From: Salegentibacter mishustinae
Lineage (GTDB): Bacteria > Bacteroidota > Bacteroidia > Flavobacteriales > Flavobacteriaceae
Direction: 5' to 3'
NCBI RefSeq assembly: GCF_002900095.1
Contig: NZ_LLKN01000002.1
Span: 1,736,001-1,800,000, forward strand
DNA length: 64,000 bases
Shown here: positions 1-9,445 of the stretch, piece after piece
Position numbering within the stretch: the stretch's first letter is position 1
How the letters are laid out: each line of letters begins with the position of its first letter
Notes under the pieces: generated by a model
What the model was told of the DNA's origin: nothing
Seen by the model: only the letters and a program-made list of their open reading frames with translations
The model's database searches: none
Program-made: the position numbers and the translations under genes

Positions 1-916
1 AGTATTTAACTGGCCTGTAGATACAGTAAACGCTTTTCAGCAATATGGTGATGGGAAATATTATTACAAACCTATAGATAAGAAATCTAATTACGTAAAA
101 CGAGCGGTTGGACTTCCGGGAGACTCACTTCAGGTAAGTGAAGGAAAGGTAATTGTAAACAACGAACCACTTCAACTTCCCGGTCGGGCAAAACCACAGT
201 TTACCTATTATGGTACCACGAATGGTCAGGGCTTCAATCCAAGATATTTATATGAAGAATATGATATTACCGATGGATATTATCACGATCCCAATACCAA
301 TCAATTCTATATAAAAGCTTTAACCGAAGCTGCGTATAACAGAATTAAAAATCATCCACACGTTACCAGCATCCAAAGATATTCTGATTCTTTAGGGGCT
401 AAAAACCGAAGTATTTTTCCTAACGATGGAAAATTAAGTTGGAATAACGATCATATGGGACCAATTTATATCCCAAAAGAAGGAGTAACTGTAGATCTTA
501 CTTCTGAATCGATGCCATTCTATAAGCGAATTATAGAAACTTATGAAGGCAGCGAAATGGGCATAAATAATAAATTAAGCCTAAACGGCACCCAGGTTTT
601 ATTAAACGGTCAACCTACAAATTCTTACACCTTCAAGCAGAATTATTACTGGATGATGGGAGATAACCGCCATAACAGTGAAGACAGCCGTACCTGGGGC
701 TTTGTACCGGAAAATCACGTGGTAGGAAAACCTGTTTTTGTATGGATGAGCTGGGATGCCAATGCGCAGGGCTTTTTTAATAAAATTAGATGGGATCGCG
801 TTTTTACAACGGTAAAAGGAGACGCTCGACCTACCTCCTACTTACCTTATTTCCTTATTATAGTCGTTATTATTATTGCCTTCAATTACTTTAAAAAACG
901 CAGGAAAAACGCTTAA
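1..916 (+). CDS. lepB: Signal peptidase I, 3' part (start lies before the window)
   Basis: The reading frame is open from base 2 without a start, so only the C-terminal 304 codons are present. The general-base lysine of the family is visible in NYVKRAVGLPGD (Lys codon 98-100), and the late conserved box GDNRHNSEDSRTWGFVP is at about 658-705. The serine nucleophile and N-terminal membrane anchor must lie upstream. Between the lysine box and the late box there is a long insertion, as in Bacteroidota LepB proteins. The protein ends with a hydrophobic helix and a basic KKRRK tail, so it probably has a second membrane anchor. It would cleave signal peptides of exported proteins at the outer face of the inner membrane. 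The next gene starts on the base after the stop codon, which indicates co-transcription. Confidence 0.95.
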   Translation, partial: VFNWPVDTVNAFQQYGDGKYYYKPIDKKSNYVKRAVGLPGDSLQVSEGKVIVNNEPLQLPGRAKPQFTYYGTTNGQGFNPRYLYEEYDITDGYYHDPNTNQFYIKALTEAAYNRIKNHPHVTSIQRYSDSLGAKNRSIFPNDGKLSWNNDHMGPIYIPKEGVTVDLTSESMPFYKRIIETYEGSEMGINNKLSLNGTQVLLNGQPTNSYTFKQNYYWMMGDNRHNSEDSRTWGFVPENHVVGKPVFVWMSWDANAQGFFNKIRWDRVFTTVKGDARPTSYLPYFLIIVVIIIAFNYFKKRRKNA

Positions 917-1567
917 ATGGAAGAAATTCTAATACATCCGGCCTATTTTGGGCCGGTTTCTCAATTTGTTGTGCTGGTAAAAGCAGATAAAGTTCATTTT
1001 GAAAATGAAGATAATTATCAGAAACAAACCTATAGAAACCGGATGTATATCTATGATTCTAACGGAAAATTACTACTTAATATTCCCATTAAGCATCGGT
1101 CGGCTTTAACGGGTGAGCCTAAAAAAGCAGGAAAGCACCAACTCTATAAAGAGGTGCAAATTGAAAACGATTTTGAATGGCAAAAGCAACATTGGCGAGC
1201 CCTAAAAGCTTCTTACCAAACTTCACCATTTTTCGAGTTTTATGAAGATGAAATTTACCCGCTTTATCATAAGAAATACGATTACCTATTAGACTTTAAT
1301 TACGCCTGTTTGGAGTTTGTAACCGAAGCACTTCAGTTGGATATGAATTTCAGTAAAACTTCAGAATACATTCTTCATCCTGAAGATAAAAAAGACTTAA
1401 GACCTCTGATAAATGCAAAAGGAAAGTTCAACTTTCAGCATCAGGAATACACTCAGGTTTTTCAGGATAAACTCGGTTTTCTACCGAATTTAAGCATCTT
1501 AGACTTGATTTTTAATGAAGGTCCAAATAGTTTAAATTTTCTGGAAGCGCAGGAATTTAAATTTTAA
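917..1567 (+). CDS. WbqC-like family protein
   Basis: A 216-residue protein recognised by its N-terminus (IHPAYFGPVSQF, then NRMYIYDSNGKLLLNIPIKH) as WbqC family. The family is named after a gene in O-antigen clusters; its chemistry is not settled. No signal peptide or membrane helix is seen, so it is likely cytosolic. The ATG directly abuts the lepB stop codon, and a lepB-WbqC pair is a common arrangement in this phylum. Its last 11 bases overlap the 3' end of the convergent EEP gene. Family assignment is good; function is unknown. Confidence 0.85.
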   Translation: MEEILIHPAYFGPVSQFVVLVKADKVHFENEDNYQKQTYRNRMYIYDSNGKLLLNIPIKHRSALTGEPKKAGKHQLYKEVQIENDFEWQKQHWRALKASYQTSPFFEFYEDEIYPLYHKKYDYLLDFNYACLEFVTEALQLDMNFSKTSEYILHPEDKKDLRPLINAKGKFNFQHQEYTQVFQDKLGFLPNLSILDLIFNEGPNSLNFLEAQEFKF

Positions 1568-2579
1568 ACCGGGTCATAACCGGATAATGATCGGAGTATT
1601 CATTTTTAAAGCGCTCAAAGGAGTTAATCTGTATCCCAGCATCAAATAGCATAAAGTCTATTCGTAACGGGAAATAATTCAGTTTAAAGGTTTGCCCAAA
1701 ACCTTCTCCAGATTCCAGGAAAGCATCTTTAAACCTTTCATCGTTTATAAACTCATATATATAGGAGAAGGCGGTATTATTAAAATCTCCTGCAATAATA
1801 GTTTTACGCGAAGATTCCCGTACTTTCTTCATCATCATCTCGGCTTGTTCTTGTTGCATTCCAAATCCCTGCCCTATTCTGCCCAATAATTTTTTAGAAT
1901 CTTCCTTTCGTAAATTATCAATTTCGGGCTTTACATTTAAAGATTGGAAGTGAACATTGTAGATACGCAGCGTATCTGTTTTTACGACTATATCGGTATA
2001 AATAGCGTTATTATTTCCGTTGTGTGGAAAATCAACTGAATACTGTTCTACAATAGGAAATTTGGAAAATATAGCCGAACCAAATTCTGAATTCCTTCCT
2101 TTTCTGTGCACAAAATGAAACGGATAAATCTCCTTTAAATTGGTTTCATCTACCGTATGCTCCTGGGTAAGTAAAATATCAGGATCTTTCTCCTTTATAA
2201 AATCTGTGATTCTTTCGGGAATATTTTCTTCATCAGTCCAATCATAAGTATTGAACATACGAACATTATAGCTCATAATACTTATCTCTTTTTCAGAAGT
2301 TTGCGTATTGGAGCTAAACTGGTAAAGGCTGGACACATAATTATACCCAATTAGCAACACAATAAAAGATAACAGGAATTGCCTTTTTAGTCGAATAATC
2401 CAATAAACCATAAAACCAAGGTTTACAAGTATTAAAACAGGTACTCCAAGACTTAATACCGATAATAAAGGAAATGATTTCGGAGGAATAAAGGCTAATA
2501 AATAAGATAGTAGTAATGCCGTACCAAGAAGAGAATTAAAGATAAAAATGATCTTATCTATAAGGCCAAGCTTTTTCAT
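1557..2579 (-). CDS. Membrane-anchored endonuclease/exonuclease/phosphatase family protein
   Basis: A 340-residue protein. Three hydrophobic helices occupy roughly residues 10-90. The EEP fold follows, with SYNVRMFN (first metal-binding Asn), QEH (metal-binding Glu), the NVHFQSL strand, AGDFNNT and the final SDHYPV with the catalytic Asp-His. All core EEP motifs are present, so it should be an active metal-dependent phosphodiesterase or phosphatase at the membrane. The substrate cannot be told from sequence; relatives act on nucleic acids, inositol phosphates or sphingomyelin. It lies directly downstream of two rhomboid genes (the next gene ends at 2580) and is the last gene of a compact minus-strand group that starts upstream with mutL. 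Confidence 0.85.
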   Translation of the reverse strand: MKKLGLIDKIIFIFNSLLGTALLLSYLLAFIPPKSFPLLSVLSLGVPVLILVNLGFMVYWIIRLKRQFLLSFIVLLIGYNYVSSLYQFSSNTQTSEKEISIMSYNVRMFNTYDWTDEENIPERITDFIKEKDPDILLTQEHTVDETNLKEIYPFHFVHRKGRNSEFGSAIFSKFPIVEQYSVDFPHNGNNNAIYTDIVVKTDTLRIYNVHFQSLNVKPEIDNLRKEDSKKLLGRIGQGFGMQQEQAEMMMKKVRESSRKTIIAGDFNNTAFSYIYEFINDERFKDAFLESGEGFGQTFKLNYFPLRIDFMLFDAGIQINSFERFKNEYSDHYPVMTRFKI

Positions 2580-3497
2580 TTAATCTTCTTTACCGGCTTT
2601 AAATAAAAAGTCTTTCTCGCTTTTACTCAAGCTATCGTAACCGCTTTTACTTATTTTATCTAAAATAGCATCAATTTGCTTCTGCTTTTCATCCTTGTCT
2701 AATTTTCGAGAAGAAAAAGGTTTGCGCTGTTCGGTAGCCGACTTTTTATTTGTGTTTTTTCGGTATACAGTTTTCATTTTGGCTTTGCGTTCGGTGGTTT
2801 TAAATAAAGACGCGAAACTATCCATTATTTTTTCAAACCAGGAACCAATATCATTACCTTTTTGCAATTGTTTGGTATAAACATAACCCAAAGCCGCACC
2901 ACCAAGGTGTGCAAGATGACCGCCCGCATTACTCATTGGAATTTGGATGATATCCAGTGCCACCAGAAAAGCAGCAATGTACCAGAATTTAATACTTCCT
3001 ATTAAAAGCAGTTTAACCCGCATATTAGGAATATAAGTAGCTATCCCTACTAAAACCGCCATAACTCCGGCAGATGCTCCTATTAAATAAGAACGCCCCA
3101 TAGATTGAAACGCAGGGAATAAATTATAGCTTAACATATAAACCAGCGCGCCCATAATTACCCCTAAAAAGAAATAATTAAGCAACCGCTTTGGTGAAAA
3201 ATAATTCAGAAAATAAATTCCTGAGAAATATAAGATCAGCATATTAGATAAGATATGCCAAATTCCACCGTGTAAAAAAGAATAGGTGATTATAGACCAG
3301 GGCTTAAAAATGAACTCTCCCGGTTCCTTCGGAAAAACAAACCACTCCAATAAAAAATCTGATGGTAACTGAAATAAATAAGCTATAGTTCTAAATAAAA
3401 AGAACAGGAAGAAAACCAATACGTTAATAGCAATCAGCTTTTCAACTACCGTAGCGGTTTGCAGTTTATATCTTATTTTATCAGATCCTTTCATCAA
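2580..3497 (-). CDS. Rhomboid family intramembrane serine protease (second of two)
   Basis: A 305-residue multi-pass protein. Rhomboid signatures are present: HGGIWHILSNM (His and Asn of the oxyanion region), GASAGVMAVL (nucleophile Ser in GxSxG form) and GHLAHLGGAALG (catalytic His). It should therefore be an active protease cutting helices within the membrane. A basic, Lys-rich cytosolic tail of about 90 residues follows the last helix and ends in a DUF6576-like segment (DAILDKISKSGYDSLSKSEKDFL), a typical tail in Bacteroidota rhomboids. The start overlaps the stop of the upstream rhomboid by 4 bp, indicating translational coupling. Confidence 0.9.
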   Translation of the reverse strand: MMKGSDKIRYKLQTATVVEKLIAINVLVFFLFFLFRTIAYLFQLPSDFLLEWFVFPKEPGEFIFKPWSIITYSFLHGGIWHILSNMLILYFSGIYFLNYFSPKRLLNYFFLGVIMGALVYMLSYNLFPAFQSMGRSYLIGASAGVMAVLVGIATYIPNMRVKLLLIGSIKFWYIAAFLVALDIIQIPMSNAGGHLAHLGGAALGYVYTKQLQKGNDIGSWFEKIMDSFASLFKTTERKAKMKTVYRKNTNKKSATEQRKPFSSRKLDKDEKQKQIDAILDKISKSGYDSLSKSEKDFLFKAGKED

Positions 3498-4237
3498 TCC
3501 CAGCGATTTTGATTAAACTGGTTTTTCTTCCAGTACCACATCATTATAAAGCCAAACAGAGCACCTCCAACGTGGGCAAAGTGTGCTACGCCTCCTCCAA
3601 ATAACGAATATCCTGTAAATCCTGAAAATAAATCTATTAAAATAAGTACAGGAATAAAGTATTTCGCCTTAATAGGTACCGGTACAAATAACAGGAATAA
3701 TTCAACATTAGGAAACATCATTCCAAAAGCTACCAGAATACCGTAAATAGCTCCAGAAGCTCCCACAGCCGGTGTATTGACACTCTGATATAGACTTTGC
3801 AAAGTTTCTTTTGGTACAGAATCCAGAATGGCGGTAGAATACTCTCCCGTTTTAAGCAGTTGCTCTACACTCCCCATACTCATCCCTGCATCTAACAATG
3901 CATTATAACCGGTTTTAAACTCTATATAATTTACTAAAGTATGTAAAAATGCGGCTCCAAGCCCTGCCGAAAAATAGAAGAAAATAAATTTCTTTTGCCC
4001 CAACATTTGTTCAATTGGTCCACCAAAAGCCCATAAGGCATACATATTAAAGATAATATGCATCAAGCTGCCGTGCATAAACATATGGCTAACAAACTGC
4101 CATGGCATAAAGTTTTCGTTCTCAAAGAACCAAAGAGCAAATAATTGATAGGAGTAATCTCCCAAAAACTGGCTACCAACAAAGAAAATAATGTTGATGA
4201 TTAAAAGTACTTTTACAGTTTCGGTAATTCTTCCCAT
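3494..4237 (-). CDS. Rhomboid family intramembrane serine protease (first of two)
   Basis: A 247-residue multi-pass membrane protein with HMFMHGSLMHIIFNM, GASGAIYGIL (nucleophile Ser) and FAHVGGALFG (catalytic His). The full Ser-His dyad is conserved, so it is predicted active. Compared with the second rhomboid it has a longer loop between helices (about residues 110-155) and no basic tail, so the two probably differ in substrate. It starts one base after the mutL stop codon (mutL ends at 4238), and its end overlaps the next rhomboid by 4 bp: a mutL-rhomboid-rhomboid-EEP operon. Confidence 0.9.
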   Translation of the reverse strand: MGRITETVKVLLIINIIFFVGSQFLGDYSYQLFALWFFENENFMPWQFVSHMFMHGSLMHIIFNMYALWAFGGPIEQMLGQKKFIFFYFSAGLGAAFLHTLVNYIEFKTGYNALLDAGMSMGSVEQLLKTGEYSTAILDSVPKETLQSLYQSVNTPAVGASGAIYGILVAFGMMFPNVELFLLFVPVPIKAKYFIPVLILIDLFSGFTGYSLFGGGVAHFAHVGGALFGFIMMWYWKKNQFNQNRWD

Positions 4238-6106
4238 TTACATAAATTTTTTATCCAGCTCGTCTACCGTTAAAGTAACGAAAACCGATCTGTTAGACGG
4301 GCTTAACCCGGGTTCTTTACAAGCAAACAACCTGTTAACGATATGCTGCTGCTCGGTATTGTTTAAAAGTGTTCCAGATTTTACCGCCATTCCTTTTGCA
4401 AGCGACTTTGCCAGCAAATCGGTTTGAGAAAATCCATTATCGGGCACATCGTTTTCAAAATCGGCGATAAGCTGTTCTAATAAGATTTCTACTTCACTTT
4501 CTGAAATTAAAGTTGGAATCCCAACAATTTCTACGGAATCACTTTTTACTTCAGAAAATACAAATCCGGTTTGTTCCAAAGAATCCTTTAGTTGTTTTAA
4601 TATCTCTATTTCGTGCGTGTTAAACTGAAGATTTAACGGAAACAACAACTGTTGGCTCACTGCGGCTGAAACCGTAATATTTTTCAGCATTTCTTCGTAT
4701 AAAATCCTGGTGTGCGCCCGGTGTTGATCTATTACTAAAATACCACTCTTCAGCGTACTTACAATATATTTTTTATGAAGCTGAAAGGTTGATTTTTCTT
4801 CTGTATCTTGAGAAGGCTGAAATAAATTTCCGGTTACTTCTTCGCTTTCAAATTCTATTTCCCTAAAATCTGAATCAGGCTTGGGAACGTCTTCAGTTTG
4901 TAATCCTGCGTAAAGGCTTTCCCAACTTTCTCCGCGTTCTTTTTTAAAGTTTGAAGAAAAGGAATTTGACCCCGTTTTATGAGTTCGGGCATTTTCTTCC
5001 TGAAATGGATTAAAATTACGATCTACTTCTACCTGTGGTACTTCAGCAGATCTATTTTTATAATCGTAAGGTGTATCCAGGTTTGCATCCCGATCAAAAT
5101 CTAAGACCGGAGCTACGTTAAACTGACCTAAACTATGCTTAATAGCGCTTCTTAAAATCGCATACAACGCGTGTTCATCATCAAACTTAATCTCAGTTTT
5201 GGTAGGATGAATATTGATATCTATACTTTTAGGATCAACTTTTAAGAAAAGAAAATAACTGGGATAAGATTTATCTTTCAATAAACCTTCAAAAGCCGCA
5301 ACAACAGCGTGGTTTAGATAAGGGCTTTTTATAAACCGATTATTTACAAAAAAGAATTGTTCTCCCCGCGATTTTTTGGCAAACTCAGGTTTCCCTACAA
5401 ATCCGGAGATTTCAACAATCTCGGTCTCTTCGGTTACCGGCACCAGTTTTTCGTTGGTTTTTCCGCCAAAAATATTAGTAATTCGTTGCCTGTGATTAGT
5501 CTCCGGAAGTTGAAAAAGCTCACTCCCGTTATGAAATAAAGAAAAAGCGATTTGTGGATGCGCCAAAGCTACCCTTTGAAATTCGTCTATAATATGCCGT
5601 GTTTCTACAGCATCAGATTTCAAAAAATTTCTTCTTGCAGGAATATTATAAAACAGGTTTTTTACGCTTACCGAAGTTCCTTTTGGGCAGACACAAACAT
5701 CCTGATTGGCAACTTTACTGCCTTCCACTTTAATTTGTGTTCCAACTTCATCATCCTCTGGTTTAGTCTTTAACTCTACATGCGCAATTGCGGCAATAGA
5801 CGCTAATGCTTCTCCCCTAAAGCCTTTGGTTTGTAAACTAAAAAGATCTTCAGCAGCTTTGATTTTTGAAGTAGCGTGGCGTTCAAAACACATTCTGGCA
5901 TCGGTAAGGCTCATTCCTTTACCATCATCAACTACCTGAATAAGCGTTTTTCCGGCATCTTTTATTACCACCTGGATATTCCCTGAACCTGCGTCAATAG
6001 CATTTTCCACGAGTTCCTTTACCACCGAAGCCGGCCTTTGCACCACTTCCCCGGCAGCAATCTGATTCGCTACATGGTCTGGTAAAAGTTGAATTATATC
6101 TGTCAT
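4238..6106 (-). CDS. mutL: DNA mismatch repair protein MutL
   Basis: 622 residues. The N-terminal GHKL ATPase is clear: IAAGEVVQRPASVVKELVENAIDAG, DDGKGM, ATSK, and GFRGEALASI are all near residues 17-105. The linker is about residues 340-430. The C-terminal dimerisation domain keeps QQLLFPL and the DQH-start of the endonuclease motif. However, the metal-binding motif DQHA-x2-E-x4-E reads DQHRAHTRILYE here, so Ala is Arg and the first Glu is Thr. The C-terminal CPHGRP-type motif is replaced by CKEPGLSPSNR. MutL couples MutS mismatch recognition to downstream repair, and the nicking activity is uncertain in this protein. It starts next to the stop of the small membrane gene at 6107. Confidence 0.97.
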   Translation of the reverse strand: MTDIIQLLPDHVANQIAAGEVVQRPASVVKELVENAIDAGSGNIQVVIKDAGKTLIQVVDDGKGMSLTDARMCFERHATSKIKAAEDLFSLQTKGFRGEALASIAAIAHVELKTKPEDDEVGTQIKVEGSKVANQDVCVCPKGTSVSVKNLFYNIPARRNFLKSDAVETRHIIDEFQRVALAHPQIAFSLFHNGSELFQLPETNHRQRITNIFGGKTNEKLVPVTEETEIVEISGFVGKPEFAKKSRGEQFFFVNNRFIKSPYLNHAVVAAFEGLLKDKSYPSYFLFLKVDPKSIDINIHPTKTEIKFDDEHALYAILRSAIKHSLGQFNVAPVLDFDRDANLDTPYDYKNRSAEVPQVEVDRNFNPFQEENARTHKTGSNSFSSNFKKERGESWESLYAGLQTEDVPKPDSDFREIEFESEEVTGNLFQPSQDTEEKSTFQLHKKYIVSTLKSGILVIDQHRAHTRILYEEMLKNITVSAAVSQQLLFPLNLQFNTHEIEILKQLKDSLEQTGFVFSEVKSDSVEIVGIPTLISESEVEILLEQLIADFENDVPDNGFSQTDLLAKSLAKGMAVKSGTLLNNTEQQHIVNRLFACKEPGLSPSNRSVFVTLTVDELDKKFM

Positions 6107-6400
6107 TTAGGGGTGATTGGAAAAGATGGACAGATCAAAGTCTATTATCCATAAAAAAATGAGAACGAGCACCATTATAATTATAAGCAACCTTTTATTG
6201 ATTTCCCGGTTACCGCGCGTTCTACTGGATTTACGTACTTCAGCCCATTGAGAGCCAAAATCTATAGCATTTGTAGTTTCTTTGTACTTACTAAATTTTG
6301 AATCAAAACTATAAATATTACCCGTATCCTTCCCCTTATAATAACGTGGGGTGTAATTATAGCGGGCATTCTTTCTTGGTTTATAAATTTTGATTTTCAA
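6107..6400 (-). CDS. Small conserved flavobacterial membrane protein of unknown function
   Basis: 97 residues: a basic, Tyr-rich N-terminal half (MKIKIYKPRKNARYNYTPRY), a middle segment ending in RGNREINKR, and one C-terminal membrane helix (about residues 70-88, LLIIIMVLVLIFLWII). The likely topology is N-terminus in the cytosol with a short periplasmic tail. The stop codon abuts the mutL start. Similar proteins next to ribH in flavobacteria are, to my recollection, sometimes mislabelled riboflavin synthase beta subunit; nothing in this sequence supports that. It is a real gene by position and composition, but its function is unknown. Confidence 0.7.
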   Translation of the reverse strand: MKIKIYKPRKNARYNYTPRYYKGKDTGNIYSFDSKFSKYKETTNAIDFGSQWAEVRKSSRTRGNREINKRLLIIIMVLVLIFLWIIDFDLSIFSNHP

Positions 6401-6510
6401 AATATGTCGATTTTCTGTGGTAGTTCAAATTTACTCAAATTGCTTCAAAAAACCGAAGCCAAAGAGCTTAAAAAGAAATCAACAAGAATAATGCCGATAA
6501 AGCGCCTGGC

Positions 6511-7008
6511 TTAATATTTAGCGTCCCTACGTAGTTTTGCCATTTTAATAGCCGCAATGGCAGCTTCAGTACCTTTGTTACCGTGTGCGCCACCACTTCT
6601 GTCCCTGGCTTGTTGCATATTATGATCTGTTAATACACAAAAGATAATTGGAGTATCATTTTTTACATTAAGATCTTTTATGCCTTGGGTAACTCCCTCG
6701 CACACAAAATCAAAATGTTTAGTCTCTCCTTCTATTACGCTACCAATAGCGACAATAGCATCTAGCATATCAAAACTTTCCTGCATTTTTTTACAGCCAT
6801 AAATAAGCTCAAAACTGCCGGGAACATTCCAACGTACAATTTTATTAGGCTCTACATTATTCTCTATAAGCGCGTTGTAAGCGCCATTATAGAGTCCTTC
6901 GGTAATTTCATCGTTCCATTCTGAAACAACAATCCCGATGCGAAAATCACTCGCATCGGGAATTTGGTCTTTATCGTAATCAGAAAGATTATTTCCTGCT
7001 GTTGCCAT
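6511..7008 (-). CDS. ribH: 6,7-dimethyl-8-ribityllumazine synthase
   Basis: 165 residues, the usual length. It makes the riboflavin precursor lumazine from 5-amino-6-ribitylaminouracil and dihydroxybutanone phosphate. Family blocks are intact: RIGIVVSEWNDEIT, VPGSFELIYGC, AIGSVIEGETKHFDFVCEGV, and the phosphate-binding GGAHGNKGTEAAIA. The SVIEGET block carries the substrate-binding residues and the following His (KHFDF) is the proton-transfer candidate. The N-terminal ATG is 3 bp from the stop of the upstream TPR gene. No other rib gene is in the window, and I see no FMN riboswitch upstream. Confidence 0.97.
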   Translation of the reverse strand: MATAGNNLSDYDKDQIPDASDFRIGIVVSEWNDEITEGLYNGAYNALIENNVEPNKIVRWNVPGSFELIYGCKKMQESFDMLDAIVAIGSVIEGETKHFDFVCEGVTQGIKDLNVKNDTPIIFCVLTDHNMQQARDRSGGAHGNKGTEAAIAAIKMAKLRRDAKY

Positions 7009-7011
7009 AAA

Positions 7012-7785
7012 TTATTGTTTTGCAGCACGAGCCTGCCCCATATAGACCGGTACCTGCTCAGCTTCAGGAGCTTCAGGATACTCGTCTTTTATCTGCTGAA
7101 GGTGTTCTTCAGCATCAGCGGGTTGCCCAACTTCCAAAGCGGTAATTGCTGCTTTTAGTAAAAATTTTGGTGTTGTAAACTCATTAGATCTCATAGAAGC
7201 TGCTTTTTCATAATATCCTAAAGCTTCTTCCGGTTGTTCTAATTGCATAAATGCGTCGCCAATTCCTCCGGTAGCTAAAGCTGCCAGAACTTCATCATCA
7301 CTATTAAAATCCTCAAGATAATTGATGGCTTCCTGGTAATTCCCGGTATTCAAATAAGCGAAACCGGCATTATAGGTTGCAAGGTTTGCTGCATCTGTAC
7401 TTCCGTAATTATTTATAATATCAATAAAACCATATTTACCTTCACCACCATTTAAAGACAAGGTGAAAAGTGAATCGCGCTCAGCTCCAGAAGCATTTAA
7501 AGCAGATGCAAAATAATTTTGCGCCTGTGCCATTTCGTTGGCCGCTTCTTCCTGTTTTGGCTCACTTACAAAACGTTCGTAACCAAGGTAACCCAATACG
7601 GCTACAATTGCTACTCCAACAATGATATAAATATACTTTTGATTTTCTGCTACCCAGGTTTCGGTCCTGCCAGCTCCTTCGTCAAGAGTGTTAAATACTT
7701 CAGCAGTTGTAGATTCGTCTTCTACCTGATTTTGCTGTTCTTCCTTGTTAGATGGTTTATATCCTTTTTTCTTGTAAGTTGCCAT
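7012..7785 (-). CDS. Tetratricopeptide-repeat membrane protein (YfgM-like)
   Basis: 257 residues: a Lys/Glu-rich cytosolic N-terminus (about 1-47), one membrane helix (about 50-70, YIYIIVGVAIVAVLGYLGY), and then a periplasmic part of TPR-like helical pairs (for example AGFAYLNTGNYQEAINYLEDF and GYYEKAASM). The layout resembles YfgM/Tol-Pal-associated TPR anchors, which act in envelope protein handling; that role is an inference. It is the promoter-proximal gene of the ribH-containing minus-strand group and faces recF. A TATTTTTG box (minus strand, 7806-7813) lies just upstream and fits a flavobacterial -7 element. Confidence 0.8.
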   Translation of the reverse strand: MATYKKKGYKPSNKEEQQNQVEDESTTAEVFNTLDEGAGRTETWVAENQKYIYIIVGVAIVAVLGYLGYERFVSEPKQEEAANEMAQAQNYFASALNASGAERDSLFTLSLNGGEGKYGFIDIINNYGSTDAANLATYNAGFAYLNTGNYQEAINYLEDFNSDDEVLAALATGGIGDAFMQLEQPEEALGYYEKAASMRSNEFTTPKFLLKAAITALEVGQPADAEEHLQQIKDEYPEAPEAEQVPVYMGQARAAKQ

Positions 7786-7931
7786 AAAAACTGTTTAATG
7801 CGTGGCAAAAATATGATTTTTATTCAAAATTAAAAGGGAAATTATTTGTATTTTTTTAATATTTTCGGGTCATTCGCTTTACTTTCAGAATTCTATTATA
7901 CAAATATCAAAAAGCTGAATAACAGCATTTT

Positions 7932-9011
7932 ATGTTTTTAAAACACCTTTCTTTAGTTAATTACAAAAACCTTGATTCAGCTTCTTTCGAATTTGATACG
8001 AAAATAAATTGTTTTATAGGCAATAATGGCGTTGGTAAAACCAACGTCCTGGATAGTATTTATCATTTGGCTTTTGGAAAAAGTTATTTTAACCCAATAA
8101 CCAGCCAAAACATTAATCACGATGCCGACTTCTTTGTAGTTGAAGGACAATTTGAAAAATTACAAAAAGAGGAGCAAATATTGGTAAGCGCAAAACGCGG
8201 ACAAAAAAAAGTTATAAAGCGGAACAACAAGCCCTATGAAAAATTCAGTGAGCATATTGGCTTTATTCCTACAGTAATTATTTCACCGGCCGATCGTGAC
8301 CTTATTATTGAAGGAAGCGAAACCCGGCGAAAGTTCATGGATGGTGTGATCTCCCAAAGCGATAATGTCTATCTAAATAAGCTTATTCAGTATGGAAAGA
8401 TAAATGCACAGCGTAATTCTTTGCTGAAATACTTTGCCGCCAACCATAGTTTTGATCGTGATACTTTAGAAGTTTACAACCTGCAACTTAGCGACCTGGG
8501 GCAATACATCTTCGAAAAACGAAAAGCCTTTTTAGAAGAATTCATTCCTATTTTTAATAAACGCTATGCTGATATTACTAAAAATGAAGAGCAGGTAGAT
8601 ATCAGTTATAAAAGTCAGCTATTTGACAGTTCTTTAGCATCTTTACTTGAAGCAAACCTTCAAAAGGATATGGCCCTGCAATATACAAGCGTTGGCACAC
8701 ATAAGGACGATCTAAGTTTTGAAATTGAAGGCCATCCTATTAAAAAATTTGGTTCCCAGGGGCAACAAAAATCTTTTTTAGTAGCCTTAAAATTGGCGCA
8801 ATTCGATTTTATAAAAGCTATTAGTAAAGTAAATCCAATTTTACTGCTCGATGATATTTTCGACAAATTAGACGAGCAACGTGTAGCACATATTGTAGCT
8901 TTGGTGGCCACAGATCAATTGGGTCAAATTTTTATTAGTGACACCCACGCAGACCGCACTGAAGCTGTGGTTAAAAGCAGTAAACAATCTTATAAACTCT
9001 TTAAATTGTGA
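7932..9011 (+). CDS. recF: DNA replication and repair protein RecF
   Basis: 359 residues, normal length. It is an SMC-like ATPase that loads RecA at gaps together with RecO and RecR. Walker A GNNGVGKT is at about residues 30-37, the signature region [17 protein letters not shown] at about 274, and Walker [16 protein letters not shown] at about 305; all are intact. It opens a plus-strand group that continues through the lipoprotein, the DUF721 protein and the pseudouridine synthase with overlapping ends. The recF-DUF721 association is common in Bacteroidota. The start is the ATG at 7932, 146 bp from the divergent TPR gene. Confidence 0.97.
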   Translation: MFLKHLSLVNYKNLDSASFEFDTKINCFIGNNGVGKTNVLDSIYHLAFGKSYFNPITSQNINHDADFFVVEGQFEKLQKEEQILVSAKRGQKKVIKRNNKPYEKFSEHIGFIPTVIISPADRDLIIEGSETRRKFMDGVISQSDNVYLNKLIQYGKINAQRNSLLKYFAANHSFDRDTLEVYNLQLSDLGQYIFEKRKAFLEEFIPIFNKRYADITKNEEQVDISYKSQLFDSSLASLLEANLQKDMALQYTSVGTHKDDLSFEIEGHPIKKFGSQGQQKSFLVALKLAQFDFIKAISKVNPILLLDDIFDKLDEQRVAHIVALVATDQLGQIFISDTHADRTEAVVKSSKQSYKLFKL

Positions 9012-9445
9012 ATAAAAAAATTCTCTTTTTTCTCTTCGGAATCGTACATTTAGGATGCCAAAAAAATAATCCTGAAGAACAGTTAGAGCACCTCACCGGT
9101 TACTGGGAAATTGACCGTGTAGAGATCTTTGAAGACTCAGTAATTAATTACAAAATAAACGCCACTGTAGATTATATGGAGTTTGATAGCAATAAAGGTT
9201 TTCGCAAAAAAGTAAAACCACAATTTGATGGCAGTTTTAAAACAAGTGACAATAAAGAAGAAATTTCAGCACGTATAGAAAATGATAGTTTACGTCTTTA
9301 TTATAAAACTCCATTTGATGAGTGGAAAGAAACTGTAATTTCTGCTGAAGAAAAGAAATTTAGCGTCCTAAATCGAGACGGGAAGATATATTATTACACC
9401 AAATTCACATCCTTACTAGATAATGAAGATGAAGAAGAGAAATAG
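9008..9445 (+). CDS. Putative lipoprotein, lipocalin-like
   Basis: 145 residues. The best start is GTG at 9008, overlapping the recF stop in a GTGA arrangement. The N-terminus is a short signal peptide with a lipobox ending at Cys17 ([11 protein letters not shown]), so it should be a lipid-anchored envelope protein. The mature part begins with [15 protein letters not shown], typical of lipocalin-like domains in Bacteroidota lipoproteins, and is predicted to be beta-rich. Its end overlaps the DUF721 gene by 23 bp. Function is unknown. Confidence 0.75.
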   Translation: MNKKILFFLFGIVHLGCQKNNPEEQLEHLTGYWEIDRVEIFEDSVINYKINATVDYMEFDSNKGFRKKVKPQFDGSFKTSDNKEEISARIENDSLRLYYKTPFDEWKETVISAEEKKFSVLNRDGKIYYYTKFTSLLDNEDEEEK

